Assembly (NCBI RefSeq): GCF_000298295.1
Contig: NZ_AMGM01000004.1
Span: forward strand, 1-64,000
From: Cecembia lonarensis LW9
GTDB taxonomy: Bacteria; Bacteroidota; Bacteroidia; Cytophagales; Cyclobacteriaceae
Direction: 5' to 3'
DNA: 64,000 nt
Position 1 is the first letter of the stretch; the number at the start of each line of letters is the position of its first letter. The notes beneath the pieces were generated by a model. That model was not told the origin of the DNA and searched no databases. It was given only the letters and a program-made list of their open reading frames with translations. The position numbers and the translations under genes are program-made. Below are positions 42,658 to 51,633 of the stretch, piece by piece.

Positions 42658-44942
42658 TACCATCTGTCATAATGCAGTAGTGGCTCCTTACCCTGCAAAT
42701 ATTGGATAAAATAATCCCATCGCTTTTTGGTAAAATAATCACCATTGGTCCTACCAAAACTATGGTTTCTACTTGGCCAGATGAATAGATCAAAATCCTT
42801 ACCTGCGTTGATCAGGGCTTCCGCCAATTTGTAAGTTGCAGAAGGGTTAACATTCTCATCTATACCACCATGTGCCAGCAGCAGCCTACCCTTTAAATTA
42901 GACGCATTGGTGACATTGGATTGAGCGTGGTAGAATTCACCAACGGGATACCCCATATACATCTCAGGCCACCAAGCTTTTTCCATGCGATGATCATGGT
43001 CTGCAGCTGAGGCTACCCCCACTTTGTAAAACTCGGGATGTAATAGCATGGCCCTAGCTGCATCATAGCCCCCAGCTGAATGTCCAAATATCCCTACCCT
43101 ATCGATATCCAGAAAGGTAACCTTCTCTGCTAATTCTTTAATGGCCAAAACGTGGTCTGTGGTACCGTCCCCCAGATTCCTGTAAGAAAAATTTTGGAAA
43201 GTTTTTCCCCTACCCGCAGTTCCCAGACCATCGACAGTAACCACAATAAAACCCAGTTCCGCAAAAGATTGTTGCAGCCCCATCACTGCTCCCTTGAAAG
43301 TTTTGGGAGTAACAGCAGTATGTGGTCCAGTGTAGGTGTAATCAATTACCGGATAGCGTTTTTCTGCATCAAAGTCTCCGGGAAGAAAATAGACCCCATG
43401 GATTTCTGTTTTCCCATCTTTGGCTTTGGCGGAGAATTGTTTAGGAAATTGATAACCTCTTTTGACCAGGTTGGAGATATCCGCCTTGGAGATATCGAGG
43501 ATGACTTTTCCTGTTTCCAATTCTCTCAATACAGCATGCGTGGGTTGATCTACTTTTGAATAATTATCAACGAAATAATACCTGTCCTTAGCAAATTGAA
43601 TGTCATGATAGGCATCTTCAGGGGTAAGGAGTGTCAGATCAGCACCATTCAGTTTGACTTTATACAAATGGGGGAAATATGGATTTCTTCCTTTTTCCCT
43701 ACCTGTAGCTTCAAAATAAAGCCAATCTTCTTTTTCATCCCAATGGTGAATTTTGGTGACAACAAAGTCTCCTAAGGTTACCTGACGGATGATTTTGCCA
43801 TTGGTTCGATCTATCAGGTAAAGGTGTTTGTATCCCGATCTTTCTGAGGAAATGATGAATCGGTCTTTCCCTATTTCAAGAAAGAGTTGGGTATTTTCCA
43901 CAAAGGTATCCGATTGATCAACAAACAGACTTCTATAGGAACCATCAAGTGCATTGATTTCAATGAAGTCCATTTGTTTATATCCTCGCTGGAAAAATAT
44001 ACCTGAAAGTGTTTCACCTGCTCTATTCCATCTGAAATTCAATCCCATGAAATGAGGAGCCTTTAGGTCATGAATAATGGTTTCCTTTTTACTTTCAACT
44101 TCGAAAATTACGGGCAAGTAATAGACCACTGTTGTATCACCTGGTGAACCCCTATAATAAGAAAGCAGTTCGGGCCTGAATTTTTCATCCTGACTGAAGT
44201 CCAACAAATACATTTTCTCTGCCAGACGGAGGTCTACAATCTGGGTAAATAGTTTTTTGGAATCCGGTGACCAGGAAACATAAAGCCTTTCCGGTCTGTT
44301 GCCCATCTCCCCTTTCATCAGGTCACTCCAGCCATAACTGCTGGCGTACTCAAAACCCTTTTTGCCCTGATAACTCAATTGCTCTACTTTTCCAGTCTCC
44401 AAATTTTCAAGAAAAAGGTTGAAGTCTTTGGAAAAAGCCCTCCACCTTCCATCAGGAGAAACTCCAATAAGGTTTTCCCTCTTTTGTTCTTCTGATGATT
44501 TCAACGTATTATTTTCCTTATCATAAAGCCAAGACCTGTTATCCCAGGAAAAACTAATGCGGGACAATGACAAAAATTTCACCTGAGAGATGGGAAGGTC
44601 CTGTCCATCGATTTGGTTATCAGTTAATTCATTCATCAATGCTGCCAAAGCATTATGGTTAAAGGCCTCAGTTGTTGTCCTTTCGCCAACATCAGTAAGG
44701 AAAAGTCTTTTTCCATCTTCAGTATAAGTTTGATGCCAAAATGCATTATACCCTTCTACCCAATTGGGAATAACTTCCAGATGAAAAATTTCTTTTTGGA
44801 TATTGTCACTGAGGAAGTAAGCTGCCCTGCGGTATACATCTTCGCTAACTTGCTGAGCTTGAAGCTCTATGCCATAAACAAGACTTAGCCAAAGTATGAG
44901 ACCTATCTGAAAATTTTTGGAGAAAGCTTGAATTTTACCCAT
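42654..44942 (-). CDS. S9-family dipeptidyl peptidase IV-like serine peptidase
   Basis: A 762-residue exported peptidase with a signal peptide (core IGLILWLSLVYG, cleavage after LQAQ). A DPP-IV type beta-propeller fills residues about 60-500. The catalytic alpha/beta-hydrolase domain has Ser622 in GHSAGG, Asp695 in GGIDENV and His727 in SRNHSFGR, the full triad. DPP-IV releases X-Pro or X-Ala dipeptides from peptide N-termini. The exact specificity is not clear because the double-Glu motif of the propeller is not evident by eye. It is a single-gene unit in the periplasm. Confidence 0.9.
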   Translation of the reverse strand: MGKIQAFSKNFQIGLILWLSLVYGIELQAQQVSEDVYRRAAYFLSDNIQKEIFHLEVIPNWVEGYNAFWHQTYTEDGKRLFLTDVGERTTTEAFNHNALAALMNELTDNQIDGQDLPISQVKFLSLSRISFSWDNRSWLYDKENNTLKSSEEQKRENLIGVSPDGRWRAFSKDFNLFLENLETGKVEQLSYQGKKGFEYASSYGWSDLMKGEMGNRPERLYVSWSPDSKKLFTQIVDLRLAEKMYLLDFSQDEKFRPELLSYYRGSPGDTTVVYYLPVIFEVESKKETIIHDLKAPHFMGLNFRWNRAGETLSGIFFQRGYKQMDFIEINALDGSYRSLFVDQSDTFVENTQLFLEIGKDRFIISSERSGYKHLYLIDRTNGKIIRQVTLGDFVVTKIHHWDEKEDWLYFEATGREKGRNPYFPHLYKVKLNGADLTLLTPEDAYHDIQFAKDRYYFVDNYSKVDQPTHAVLRELETGKVILDISKADISNLVKRGYQFPKQFSAKAKDGKTEIHGVYFLPGDFDAEKRYPVIDYTYTGPHTAVTPKTFKGAVMGLQQSFAELGFIVVTVDGLGTAGRGKTFQNFSYRNLGDGTTDHVLAIKELAEKVTFLDIDRVGIFGHSAGGYDAARAMLLHPEFYKVGVASAADHDHRMEKAWWPEMYMGYPVGEFYHAQSNVTNASNLKGRLLLAHGGIDENVNPSATYKLAEALINAGKDFDLFIWPSRNHSFGRTNGDYFTKKRWDYFIQYLQGKEPLLHYDRWY

Positions 44943-45054
44943 TTCTTATCCGATTAATTGACATGATATTATGCAATTATCTAATAACTTTAATCTTATC
45001 TTGTTTGAATGGAAAATAGGCTATATCAACTGAATTTTACAAAACCGAAAAATC

Positions 45055-45831
45055 ATGAAGCAATTTGATCCCAACCACATTCCCGGTATTTACAATTGGT
45101 GTGACAAATGGTGCGAACGATGTCATATGACTTCCAGGTGCTACCTCTTTGCGCAGGAGCAGGAAGACAGGGCCATCATGGAAAGTGATCTTGATGAGGA
45201 TGAAAAGATGGAGAAAATGAGGGAAAAAATGATGGAAACCATGGAAATGCTCAGTGAGGCAGCTGAGGAATTTGACATGGACTTTGAGGAAATGGAGGAG
45301 GAAGATGAAGAGGCACAAGAGGAAGCCATGCATGAGCATCAGATTACTCAGATTAAAATAGATATCCATCCCCTATCAGACCTTAGTGAGGCATACATGA
45401 AGGAATGCATGGCCTGGGTGAAAAGCAAAAGGCAGGATCCGGTTTTTGGACCAATGCTCCTTGGCAATTTACCGGAAGGCATCAATGATCAAGTAGAAAT
45501 TGAAGCATTAGAAAAAGTCATCAAACATTTGGAGTCTGTCCAATGGTACCAGACCATGATTCCTGTAAAATGTAAAAGTGCACTGAATTACCTGGCAGAT
45601 AAATCTTTTTGGGATGATTATCCTGTAGAGGAACGTGGATACAATGGTACAGCTAAAGTAGCATTGATCTGTATTCAAAACAGTATCATCGCCTGGCAGG
45701 GCATCCTTTTTTGGGCTAATGAGGAAGAAGAATTTATCCTTCCCATGTTGGATAAATTAATACAAATTAAGCACATGCTGGAAGAAGAATTTCCAGATGC
45801 CTACAAGTTTATCAGACCTGGTTTTGATTAA
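45055..45831 (+). CDS. Cys-motif, acidic Met/Glu-rich protein, unknown function
   Basis: A 258-residue soluble protein that I do not recognise. Near the N-terminus NWCDKWCERCHMTSRCYLF holds four cysteines (16, 20, 23, 29) and a His, spaced as for a metal or Fe-S site. Residues 45-95 are extremely rich in Glu, Asp and Met (FEEMEEEDEEAQEEAMHEH), with a helical pattern. The C-terminal 150 residues form a helical domain with several Trp (QSVQWYQTM, SIIAWQGILFW). No signal peptide is present. It starts a plus-strand unit ahead of the toxin-antitoxin genes but is probably separate, as those have their own promoter. Confidence 0.65.
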   Translation: MKQFDPNHIPGIYNWCDKWCERCHMTSRCYLFAQEQEDRAIMESDLDEDEKMEKMREKMMETMEMLSEAAEEFDMDFEEMEEEDEEAQEEAMHEHQITQIKIDIHPLSDLSEAYMKECMAWVKSKRQDPVFGPMLLGNLPEGINDQVEIEALEKVIKHLESVQWYQTMIPVKCKSALNYLADKSFWDDYPVEERGYNGTAKVALICIQNSIIAWQGILFWANEEEEFILPMLDKLIQIKHMLEEEFPDAYKFIRPGFD

Positions 45832-45867
45832 AAATATTTAAAAATTTGAAAACCAGGAAATTTATTT

Positions 45868-45875
45868 TAAATTTG
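45868..45875 (+). promoter_or_regulatory. Promoter: TTTG-N19-TAAATTTG for the RES/Xre operon
   Basis: An exact -7 box with TTTG at 45845-45848 placed 19 bases upstream, the best full match to the Bacteroidota consensus in the window. Transcription would start near 45882, just before the antitoxin ATG at 45893. Confidence 0.75.
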
Positions 45876-45892
45876 AGAAAATAATTTATCAT

Positions 45893-46327
45893 ATGAAAAA
45901 TTATTCCGAAAAATTTGAGACACTGACCAAGGATAAGTTCCAAAATATTATGGAGGAGCCTATGGACATCTATCTTGTTGCCAATCAGGGACTGGCCGCA
46001 TCCTTTTTGTCTAAATTTAAGGAAGCCTTTTCATTGGGTTTATCCCAGATAGCAGCCATCTTATCCAGTTCAGAGCCCACCTTGTACAGAAGAATCAAAG
46101 AAAACAAATCCCTTCCCAAGCAAGAAGCCATCAAATTATTGGAGGCTACAGATATGTTCTTTCATGGGGAGGAAGTTATAGGAAGCAAAGAGAATTTCTT
46201 CAAATGGATGGAATTACCCAATACCGCTTTAGGTGGGCTTACTCCCATGGAAGTGATCAGTTATCCGGAAGGCATCTCCAAAGTCAGGGATTTATTGCAT
46301 AGAATAGAATACGGTGTGTACAGCTAA
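45893..46327 (+). CDS. Xre/MbcA/ParS-type antitoxin (DUF2384)
   Basis: A 144-residue antitoxin of RES-associated systems. A helix-turn-helix region (FKEAFSLGLSQIAAILSSSE) is followed by the DUF2384 toxin-binding domain ending in WMELPNTALGGLTPMEVIS, the signature of this antitoxin class. It should bind the RES toxin and repress its own promoter. Its stop overlaps the toxin ATG by one base, so translation is coupled. It has its own consensus promoter at 45868. Confidence 0.9.
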   Translation: MKNYSEKFETLTKDKFQNIMEEPMDIYLVANQGLAASFLSKFKEAFSLGLSQIAAILSSSEPTLYRRIKENKSLPKQEAIKLLEATDMFFHGEEVIGSKENFFKWMELPNTALGGLTPMEVISYPEGISKVRDLLHRIEYGVYS

Positions 46328-46785
46328 TGCAGGTTTTTCGACTGACAAAATCTACCTATGCCAATGACCTGAGCGGTGTAGGCGCTGCAATAGCAGGGGG
46401 AAGATGGAATAAAAAAGGCAGAGCTGTGGTGTATACTTCTGAAAATACAGCCCTGGCTTTACTTGAAATCGTAGTTCACCTACCACCTATGCTCCAACCT
46501 GATCTACGATTGCTAACGTTGGAAATTCCGGAAGAAAAAATACAAATTCTTAAAAAAGAGCAACTACCCGACAACTGGTACCAGTACCCAAGTCCCAGAA
46601 GCCTAAAAGCATTGGCAGAACCTTATTATCAAAACTTGGATATCCTAGGCATCAAAGTGTCCAGTTCGATCGTACACGACCAGTACAGCCTGGTTCTAAA
46701 CCCTCTAAGTACTTATTTCAAGGAAGTAAAGATCATTGACCAAAGTCCATTTATTTTTGATCCCCGTCTTTATCGATCTATTTAA
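46327..46785 (+). CDS. RES-domain toxin
   Basis: A 152-residue RES-family toxin, an NAD+-degrading enzyme (NAD+ phosphorylase or hydrolase) that depletes the cell of NAD when freed. The family's Arg-Glu-Ser signature is seen: Arg5 in VFRLTK, Arg26 in GGRWN, Glu in LALLEIVVH, and a later serine-rich VSSSIVHDQY. The gene follows the antitoxin with a one-base overlap. Its 3' end overlaps the convergent trmB by eight bases. Confidence 0.9.
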   Translation: MQVFRLTKSTYANDLSGVGAAIAGGRWNKKGRAVVYTSENTALALLEIVVHLPPMLQPDLRLLTLEIPEEKIQILKKEQLPDNWYQYPSPRSLKALAEPYYQNLDILGIKVSSSIVHDQYSLVLNPLSTYFKEVKIIDQSPFIFDPRLYRSI

Positions 46786-47437
46786 ACCGAAATTTCAGGT
46801 ATTTGATTTTCTCCCCTTTTTCACTGAACAGCTTTTCATATTTGGTTTGAATACCATGATGCTCCTCTTTCCAGGGAGATGCATAAAAATTATGGGTATG
46901 GAGTATGATCTCACAATCTCCTCTTTGCTTTACCACATCAAGGGTGTAATCAAACAGTCCTGTATTATCTGTTTTGAAATGTACGATACCATCCGCTTTG
47001 ATCAATGGTTTATACATGTCCAAAAACCTGGGAGAGGTCAATCTTCTTTTCTCGTCCCCGTCTCTCGGAAAGGGATCAGGAAAGGTGATCCAAAGCTCAG
47101 AAATTTCACCATGGTCAAAAAACTTATCCAACAACTGGATTTGTGTCCTTAAAAAAGCCACATTATTCAAACCTTCTGTAATGGCTATGGTGCTTCCCTT
47201 CCAGATACGGGAACCTTTAATATCTACTCCAATAAAGTTTTTATCTGGGTATTGTCGGGCAAGCCCTACGGTAAACTCTCCCCTACCACAGGCCAATTCT
47301 ACTACAATAGGATGGTTATTTTCAAACTGCACACTGTTCCATTGGCCTTTGATCTTTTCAAAAATCTCTTTACCTGGTTGGACTACATTTCTATTATCTT
47401 CGTTCTCTTTGAACCTTTGCAGTTTCTTTCTGCTCAT
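46778..47437 (-). CDS. trmB: tRNA (guanine-46-N7)-methyltransferase
   Basis: A 219-residue SAM-dependent enzyme that forms m7G46 in the variable loop of tRNA. The SAM site is VELACGRGEFTVGLA and the family motif FPDPFPRDGDEKRRLT is present. It follows folC by two bases as the last gene of the Ton-like operon. Length is standard. Confidence 0.95.
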   Translation of the reverse strand: MSRKKLQRFKENEDNRNVVQPGKEIFEKIKGQWNSVQFENNHPIVVELACGRGEFTVGLARQYPDKNFIGVDIKGSRIWKGSTIAITEGLNNVAFLRTQIQLLDKFFDHGEISELWITFPDPFPRDGDEKRRLTSPRFLDMYKPLIKADGIVHFKTDNTGLFDYTLDVVKQRGDCEIILHTHNFYASPWKEEHHGIQTKYEKLFSEKGEKIKYLKFRFK

Positions 47438-47439
47438 GC

Positions 47440-48729
47440 TTATAATTCCTTGATTTCGGCGACCACAAAGGTACTGCCTCCGATGAATATTAAGTCCTCT
47501 TTTCTTGCCTTTTTCTTAGCCCATTCCATGGCTTCATTTACATCTTTGGTGACAAATCCTTCCAATCCTACTTCTTTTGCCTTCACGAAGAGCTCTTCTG
47601 CCGGCATGGCCCTTGGAATATTGGCCTGACAAAATACATATTGGGCATTTTTGGGAAAGAAACTTAAAACCTTAGAAACATCCTTATCGTTCACCATACC
47701 AATAATCATAAACAATTGATTATAAGTATATTCATTTATCTGATTTAAAATATACTTGATGCCATCTTCATTGTGCCCTGTATCGCAAATGATCCAAGGT
47801 GACTCCCCCAAAACCTGCCATCTCCCTTTTAAACCTGTATTTTTGATCACTTGGGATAAACCCTGGGAAATATGATCCTCTGAAATTTTAAAACCTTTTT
47901 CTGTCAGAACTTCTATTGCTTGAAGGATTCCAGGGAGGTTATCCCTCTGATAATTGCCCAAAAGGTCCAAGGTAATGTTTTTCCTGAGTCCGTTGTGGAG
48001 CGCTTCAAATTGGCGTTTATGGCCAATATTATTTCCCAAAGGTCTGATTTGAAAGGAACTTTGAGCAAAGTAAATCGGAGCCTGTTGAACAGATGCGATC
48101 TTTTCAAACACCTCTTTGGTATCTTCCTGTTGGGTACTGATAACAACAGGTACTTCTTTTTTAATGATGCCTGCTTTTTCACCAGCTATTTTTTCCAACG
48201 TATCTCCTAAGAACTGCATATGGTCAAATCCGATATTGGTAATGACCGCTACCTCTGGAGTAATGACATTGGTACTGTCCAGGCGACCTCCCATCCCTAC
48301 TTCAATAACAGCAATGTCAACCTCTTCTTTGGCAAAATACCAAAAGGCCATGGCCACTGTCATTTCAAAAAAGCTGGGTTTAAGCTTTTCTAAAAATGGT
48401 TTATGCTTTGCTACGAAATCCACTACCTCGTTTTCAGGAATTTCCCTGCCATTGATTTTAATTCTTTCCGTAAAAGATTTGAGGTGAGGAGATGTATAAA
48501 GGCCTACTTTATAGCCTGATTCCATCAGAACGGAACAAATGGCATGGGAAGTGCTTCCTTTGCCGTTTGTTCCTGCTACGTGGATACTTTTGAATTTCTG
48601 CTGTGGCTGACCCAGGTACTCGCACAAAGCATAAGTATTGCTAAGATCCTTTTTAAATGCCGAAGCGCCCACACGCTGAAACATGGGTAATGCATTGAAC
48701 AGGAAGTCCAATGTCTCCTGATAGGTCAT
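47440..48729 (-). CDS. folC: Bifunctional folylpolyglutamate/dihydrofolate synthase
   Basis: A 429-residue Mur-ligase-family enzyme that adds glutamate to dihydropteroate and to folates. The P-loop is GTNGKGSTSH, followed by EVGMGGRLDSTNV and the ligase motif ICDTGHNEDG. It lies between tonB-like and trmB genes with gaps of a few bases, a common arrangement in Bacteroidota. Function in the cytoplasm; the operon link is probably expression rather than pathway. Confidence 0.95.
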   Translation of the reverse strand: MTYQETLDFLFNALPMFQRVGASAFKKDLSNTYALCEYLGQPQQKFKSIHVAGTNGKGSTSHAICSVLMESGYKVGLYTSPHLKSFTERIKINGREIPENEVVDFVAKHKPFLEKLKPSFFEMTVAMAFWYFAKEEVDIAVIEVGMGGRLDSTNVITPEVAVITNIGFDHMQFLGDTLEKIAGEKAGIIKKEVPVVISTQQEDTKEVFEKIASVQQAPIYFAQSSFQIRPLGNNIGHKRQFEALHNGLRKNITLDLLGNYQRDNLPGILQAIEVLTEKGFKISEDHISQGLSQVIKNTGLKGRWQVLGESPWIICDTGHNEDGIKYILNQINEYTYNQLFMIIGMVNDKDVSKVLSFFPKNAQYVFCQANIPRAMPAEELFVKAKEVGLEGFVTKDVNEAMEWAKKKARKEDLIFIGGSTFVVAEIKEL

Positions 48730-48733
48730 GGAT

Positions 48734-49693
48734 TTAATCTACTTTGATAATAAAAGTGATTTTTCCCCTGGAATAATCAGCTGTTACTGCACCAGACTTT
48801 CGCTGGAACCTGATTTGGGTAACAACAGTTCTGTAATATGCAAGAACATCGTTGCTCACATTATATTGATCTGGAGTAGCTTGAACCACTTTTCCAGTAT
48901 CGTCTACAATAATATTAAAAACAATCTGTCCATTCCTAGTGGATACTTTATCTTGGATATTTGGTCTTGAGGCAAAATCCCATCCTGCCAATTCCAGGTT
49001 ATAACCAGAGGCCGGCCCGGGTGCACCTGTCCCGGTTCCTGAACCCATTAAGGCCCTACCATCAACGGTACCAGTTGGCTTACCTTCATCCCCTTTTTGG
49101 GTTGAACTTCCCTGAGCAGATCCTTGTGCCGGTTGACTGCCTGTACCGGTAGTTCCCCCTGCACCGAAAATTGCCCTTTGATCTACTTTGGGTTTTTCTT
49201 CTGCTTGGGTAGTAGTTTTTTCGGCCTCAGCATTAGCAGGTTGGGTTACTGTAGTGGATTCCTTTTTGGTTGGACTCGGCTCCTTTACGGATGGTGTTGG
49301 TTTTTCACTTGCCTTTAGCGTACTTGGAACTTTTGATTGGGACTCATAGGTACTTTGGGTGGGCGACGTTTTTGGCCTGGCAGATTCCGTTTTGGGTTGC
49401 GTAACAGGTACAGTCGATTCAGTTGGTCTAGGTGCCTGTTCTCCGGGAGCAGGTGCCTCTATAACATTGGTCTGTACATCAGAAGGCGGGGCAGTAGTTT
49501 GGTTATTTCCGCTGCCTACATCTGTAAAGCCAAGGTTCAGCTCCATGCCATATTTGGGCAAAGGGGGAACCTGCTCTCTCCAGACCACAATAAAATAGAT
49601 GGCCAACAACACAAGAATATTAACCAAAATCGTTATGATTAAGGCTTTCCTTTTGTTTTCAGCTTCCCTACTATCAATTTCCCAAAGTTGCAT
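48734..49693 (-). CDS. TonB-family energy transducer
   Basis: A 319-residue protein beginning at 49693, so that it does not overlap the exbD-like gene. One N-terminal membrane helix (about 15-38) is followed by a 190-residue Pro/Thr/Ser/Gly-rich linker that spans the periplasm. The C-terminal 80 residues form a TonB/TolA-type domain (NGQIVFNIIVDDTGKVV). With the ExbB/ExbD-like proteins it would couple the inner-membrane proton gradient to the outer membrane. The linker is unusually long and low-complexity. Confidence 0.87.
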   Translation of the reverse strand: MQLWEIDSREAENKRKALIITILVNILVLLAIYFIVVWREQVPPLPKYGMELNLGFTDVGSGNNQTTAPPSDVQTNVIEAPAPGEQAPRPTESTVPVTQPKTESARPKTSPTQSTYESQSKVPSTLKASEKPTPSVKEPSPTKKESTTVTQPANAEAEKTTTQAEEKPKVDQRAIFGAGGTTGTGSQPAQGSAQGSSTQKGDEGKPTGTVDGRALMGSGTGTGAPGPASGYNLELAGWDFASRPNIQDKVSTRNGQIVFNIIVDDTGKVVQATPDQYNVSNDVLAYYRTVVTQIRFQRKSGAVTADYSRGKITFIIKVD

Positions 49694-49694
49694 A

Positions 49695-50087
49695 TTACTT
49701 ATATGGTTTTGTGGCGATGGAAACATTTGCCTCCAAACCAGCGGCTATGCCGCCAATTTCAACCAGAAATTCTACTGGTACCTCTTTGTCGATATGTAGT
49801 ACTACTTGTCCTTTTTGATTCTGCAACAAAGCAGTCAACTCAGATTTAATCTGATCCCTGGACACTACCCTATCATTAACGGAAAACTTGAGGTCTTTGG
49901 TTACCGTAACGGTGATTTCCTGCATGACAATGTCAGAGGTTTCACTGGAAGGCAGGTTCACAGGTAGACCAGACGGGGTGATAAAAGATGAGGTCAACAT
50001 GAAGAATATCAACAACAGAAATATAATATCTGTCATGGAAGACATGCTGAAGGCTGCATCAACTTTATGTTTGGATTGTAATCCCAT
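49695..50087 (-). CDS. exbD: ExbD/TolR-family biopolymer transport protein
   Basis: A 130-residue inner-membrane protein. The single membrane helix carries the proton-relay Asp in SSMTDIIFLLLIFFML. The periplasmic domain follows. With ExbB it forms the proton-driven motor. It lies two bases after the exbB-like stop, in a tight operon. Confidence 0.93.
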   Translation of the reverse strand: MGLQSKHKVDAAFSMSSMTDIIFLLLIFFMLTSSFITPSGLPVNLPSSETSDIVMQEITVTVTKDLKFSVNDRVVSRDQIKSELTALLQNQKGQVVLHIDKEVPVEFLVEIGGIAAGLEANVSIATKPYK

Positions 50088-50089
50088 TT

Positions 50090-50779
50090 TTATTTATCCT
50101 GTAATAAGTCAATAAACTCCACAGAGGTATATTCCATACTGTGAATAAGCTTGGAAACTTGTGTGACAAGGTAATTATAACCTAAATATGCAATAATACC
50201 TACTACCAAACCTGTAGCTGTGGTAATCATCGCTTCATAGATACCAGTGGAAAGTAATTTTGGAGAAACCATCCCTTCCTCCTGAGCTACGCCGATAAAT
50301 GCCCTGATCATACCTGCTACAGTACCCAAGAAGCCGATCATAGGGGCTGCTCCGGCCACAGTTGCTAATATTCCCAAGTTTTTCTCTAACTTATAAATCT
50401 CAATTTTTCCCACATTTTCGATGGAAACCTCAATGTTTTTCAGCGGACTGCCAATTCTCTCTAGCCCCTTAGCGATCATATTTGCTACAGGTGTATTATC
50501 CCCTTGGCATAGCATTTTGGCCTGATCAATTTTTCCACCTTGAACCAAAATTTTAATTTGATCCATAAGATGCTTTGAAGGTTTGGCGGCCTTTCTTAAT
50601 GTAATGACTTTTTCTACAAAAATAAATATCGCCAATACAAACAAAATGTACAGCGGAATCATCATGTACCCCCCTTTGATCATGAGATCCAATAACCCGA
50701 TGCTTTCTCTACCGGGTTCCATTACTGCAAGTGTATCGGCCATCATTTGGCCTTCAGTACTGATTTGTGCTAGAATCAT
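50090..50779 (-). CDS. exbB: ExbB/MotA/TolQ-family proton channel protein
   Basis: A 229-residue membrane protein with three membrane helices: about residues 36-56, 135-160 and 185-210. The MotA/ExbB core shows GTVAGMIRAF and AMITTATGLVVGI. It makes the proton channel with the ExbD-like protein. The start is separated by two bases from the SPOR protein stop. Whether it energises TonB- or Tol-type functions is not settled by sequence. Confidence 0.92.
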   Translation of the reverse strand: MILAQISTEGQMMADTLAVMEPGRESIGLLDLMIKGGYMMIPLYILFVLAIFIFVEKVITLRKAAKPSKHLMDQIKILVQGGKIDQAKMLCQGDNTPVANMIAKGLERIGSPLKNIEVSIENVGKIEIYKLEKNLGILATVAGAAPMIGFLGTVAGMIRAFIGVAQEEGMVSPKLLSTGIYEAMITTATGLVVGIIAYLGYNYLVTQVSKLIHSMEYTSVEFIDLLQDK

Positions 50780-50781
50780 AT

Positions 50782-51537
50782 TTAATATTTCAATATCCAG
50801 ATTGATGCTCCAAAATCTGCTTTAAAGTTTTCAAGGGCCTGGGTAGCCTCTTCAAAAGCAGTATATTTCCCAATTGATAATCGGTAATTACTTGTTTCCC
50901 CGTATGGATAAATAACCCAAACATCCCTATTTTCACTTTGCAATTCCTCAGCCCTGTCAATGGCCAAATCTTCTGAAGGCATACTTGCAATAATGATGTA
51001 ATACTGAATGGGGGTAGACCTTTGCCGTACCTGAAAAATCTCTCCGAAGGTTTGAGCATTTACAGGTGAGGGACTGATAATTTCTTCCATGTTTGTTTCT
51101 TCCTCTTCCTGCAATGCTTCTTCTTCCCTTTCTGCCACTGGATCTTCCGATGGTGCGGAAGTTGCTTCTGGTATCATTTCTTCACTACTTTCGACAGTTT
51201 CCGTAATTACTGGGACTGTTTCTGTTTCCGGCAGAAAGTACAAGAAATATGCCATTGCAGCTAAAATGATCAAAATTAGCATGACCAATGAAAACTGAAG
51301 GGGCAATTGTGATTTTTTTCTTCCTTTTTCTGAGGAAGTTCCTACGATCTGCTTTTCAAATTGTGGTAACTCTTCCTTAGTTTCGGCACGTGCAACCGAT
51401 ACCGGCTTCTCTAGGTTTTCTTGTTCTATTGAGGGTTTTTGATCTGCTTTAGCCTTTAATGGCGTTACTTCAACAAAAGGAAAACCGTAGTCATTTTCAT
51501 TTTGCTCAGATAAGCTATCTTTATTTTCTTCCGCCAT
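50782..51537 (-). CDS. SPOR-domain membrane protein
   Basis: A 251-residue bitopic protein. A charged cytoplasmic tail of about 80 residues precedes one membrane helix (LQFSLVMLILIILAAMAYFL), then an acidic periplasmic linker and a C-terminal SPOR domain (about 175-251, YYIIIASMPSEDLAIDRAEE). SPOR domains bind denuded peptidoglycan at division sites. Its place in the TPR-barrel-ExbBD-TonB operon suggests a Tol-like role at the septum, which is inference. Confidence 0.85.
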   Translation of the reverse strand: MAEENKDSLSEQNENDYGFPFVEVTPLKAKADQKPSIEQENLEKPVSVARAETKEELPQFEKQIVGTSSEKGRKKSQLPLQFSLVMLILIILAAMAYFLYFLPETETVPVITETVESSEEMIPEATSAPSEDPVAEREEEALQEEEETNMEEIISPSPVNAQTFGEIFQVRQRSTPIQYYIIIASMPSEDLAIDRAEELQSENRDVWVIYPYGETSNYRLSIGKYTAFEEATQALENFKADFGASIWILKY

Positions 51538-51633
51538 ATGGTTTTATTTCAAACTTTACACGAAACTAAAAGATTTAAATCAAATGACAAATGGAAGCCA
51601 TGTTCTGTTTTTTCCAGCTTATCATAAAGTTTC

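Noticed and set aside
45037-45369. 110-codon minus-strand frame rich in Phe/Leu/His over the Cys-motif gene
   Set aside because: Composition is what antisense reading of a Glu/Met-rich stretch gives; no promoter or match.
46974-47453. 159-codon plus-strand frame over trmB
   Set aside because: Shadow of trmB and folC; no motif, and the RES toxin operon ends upstream.
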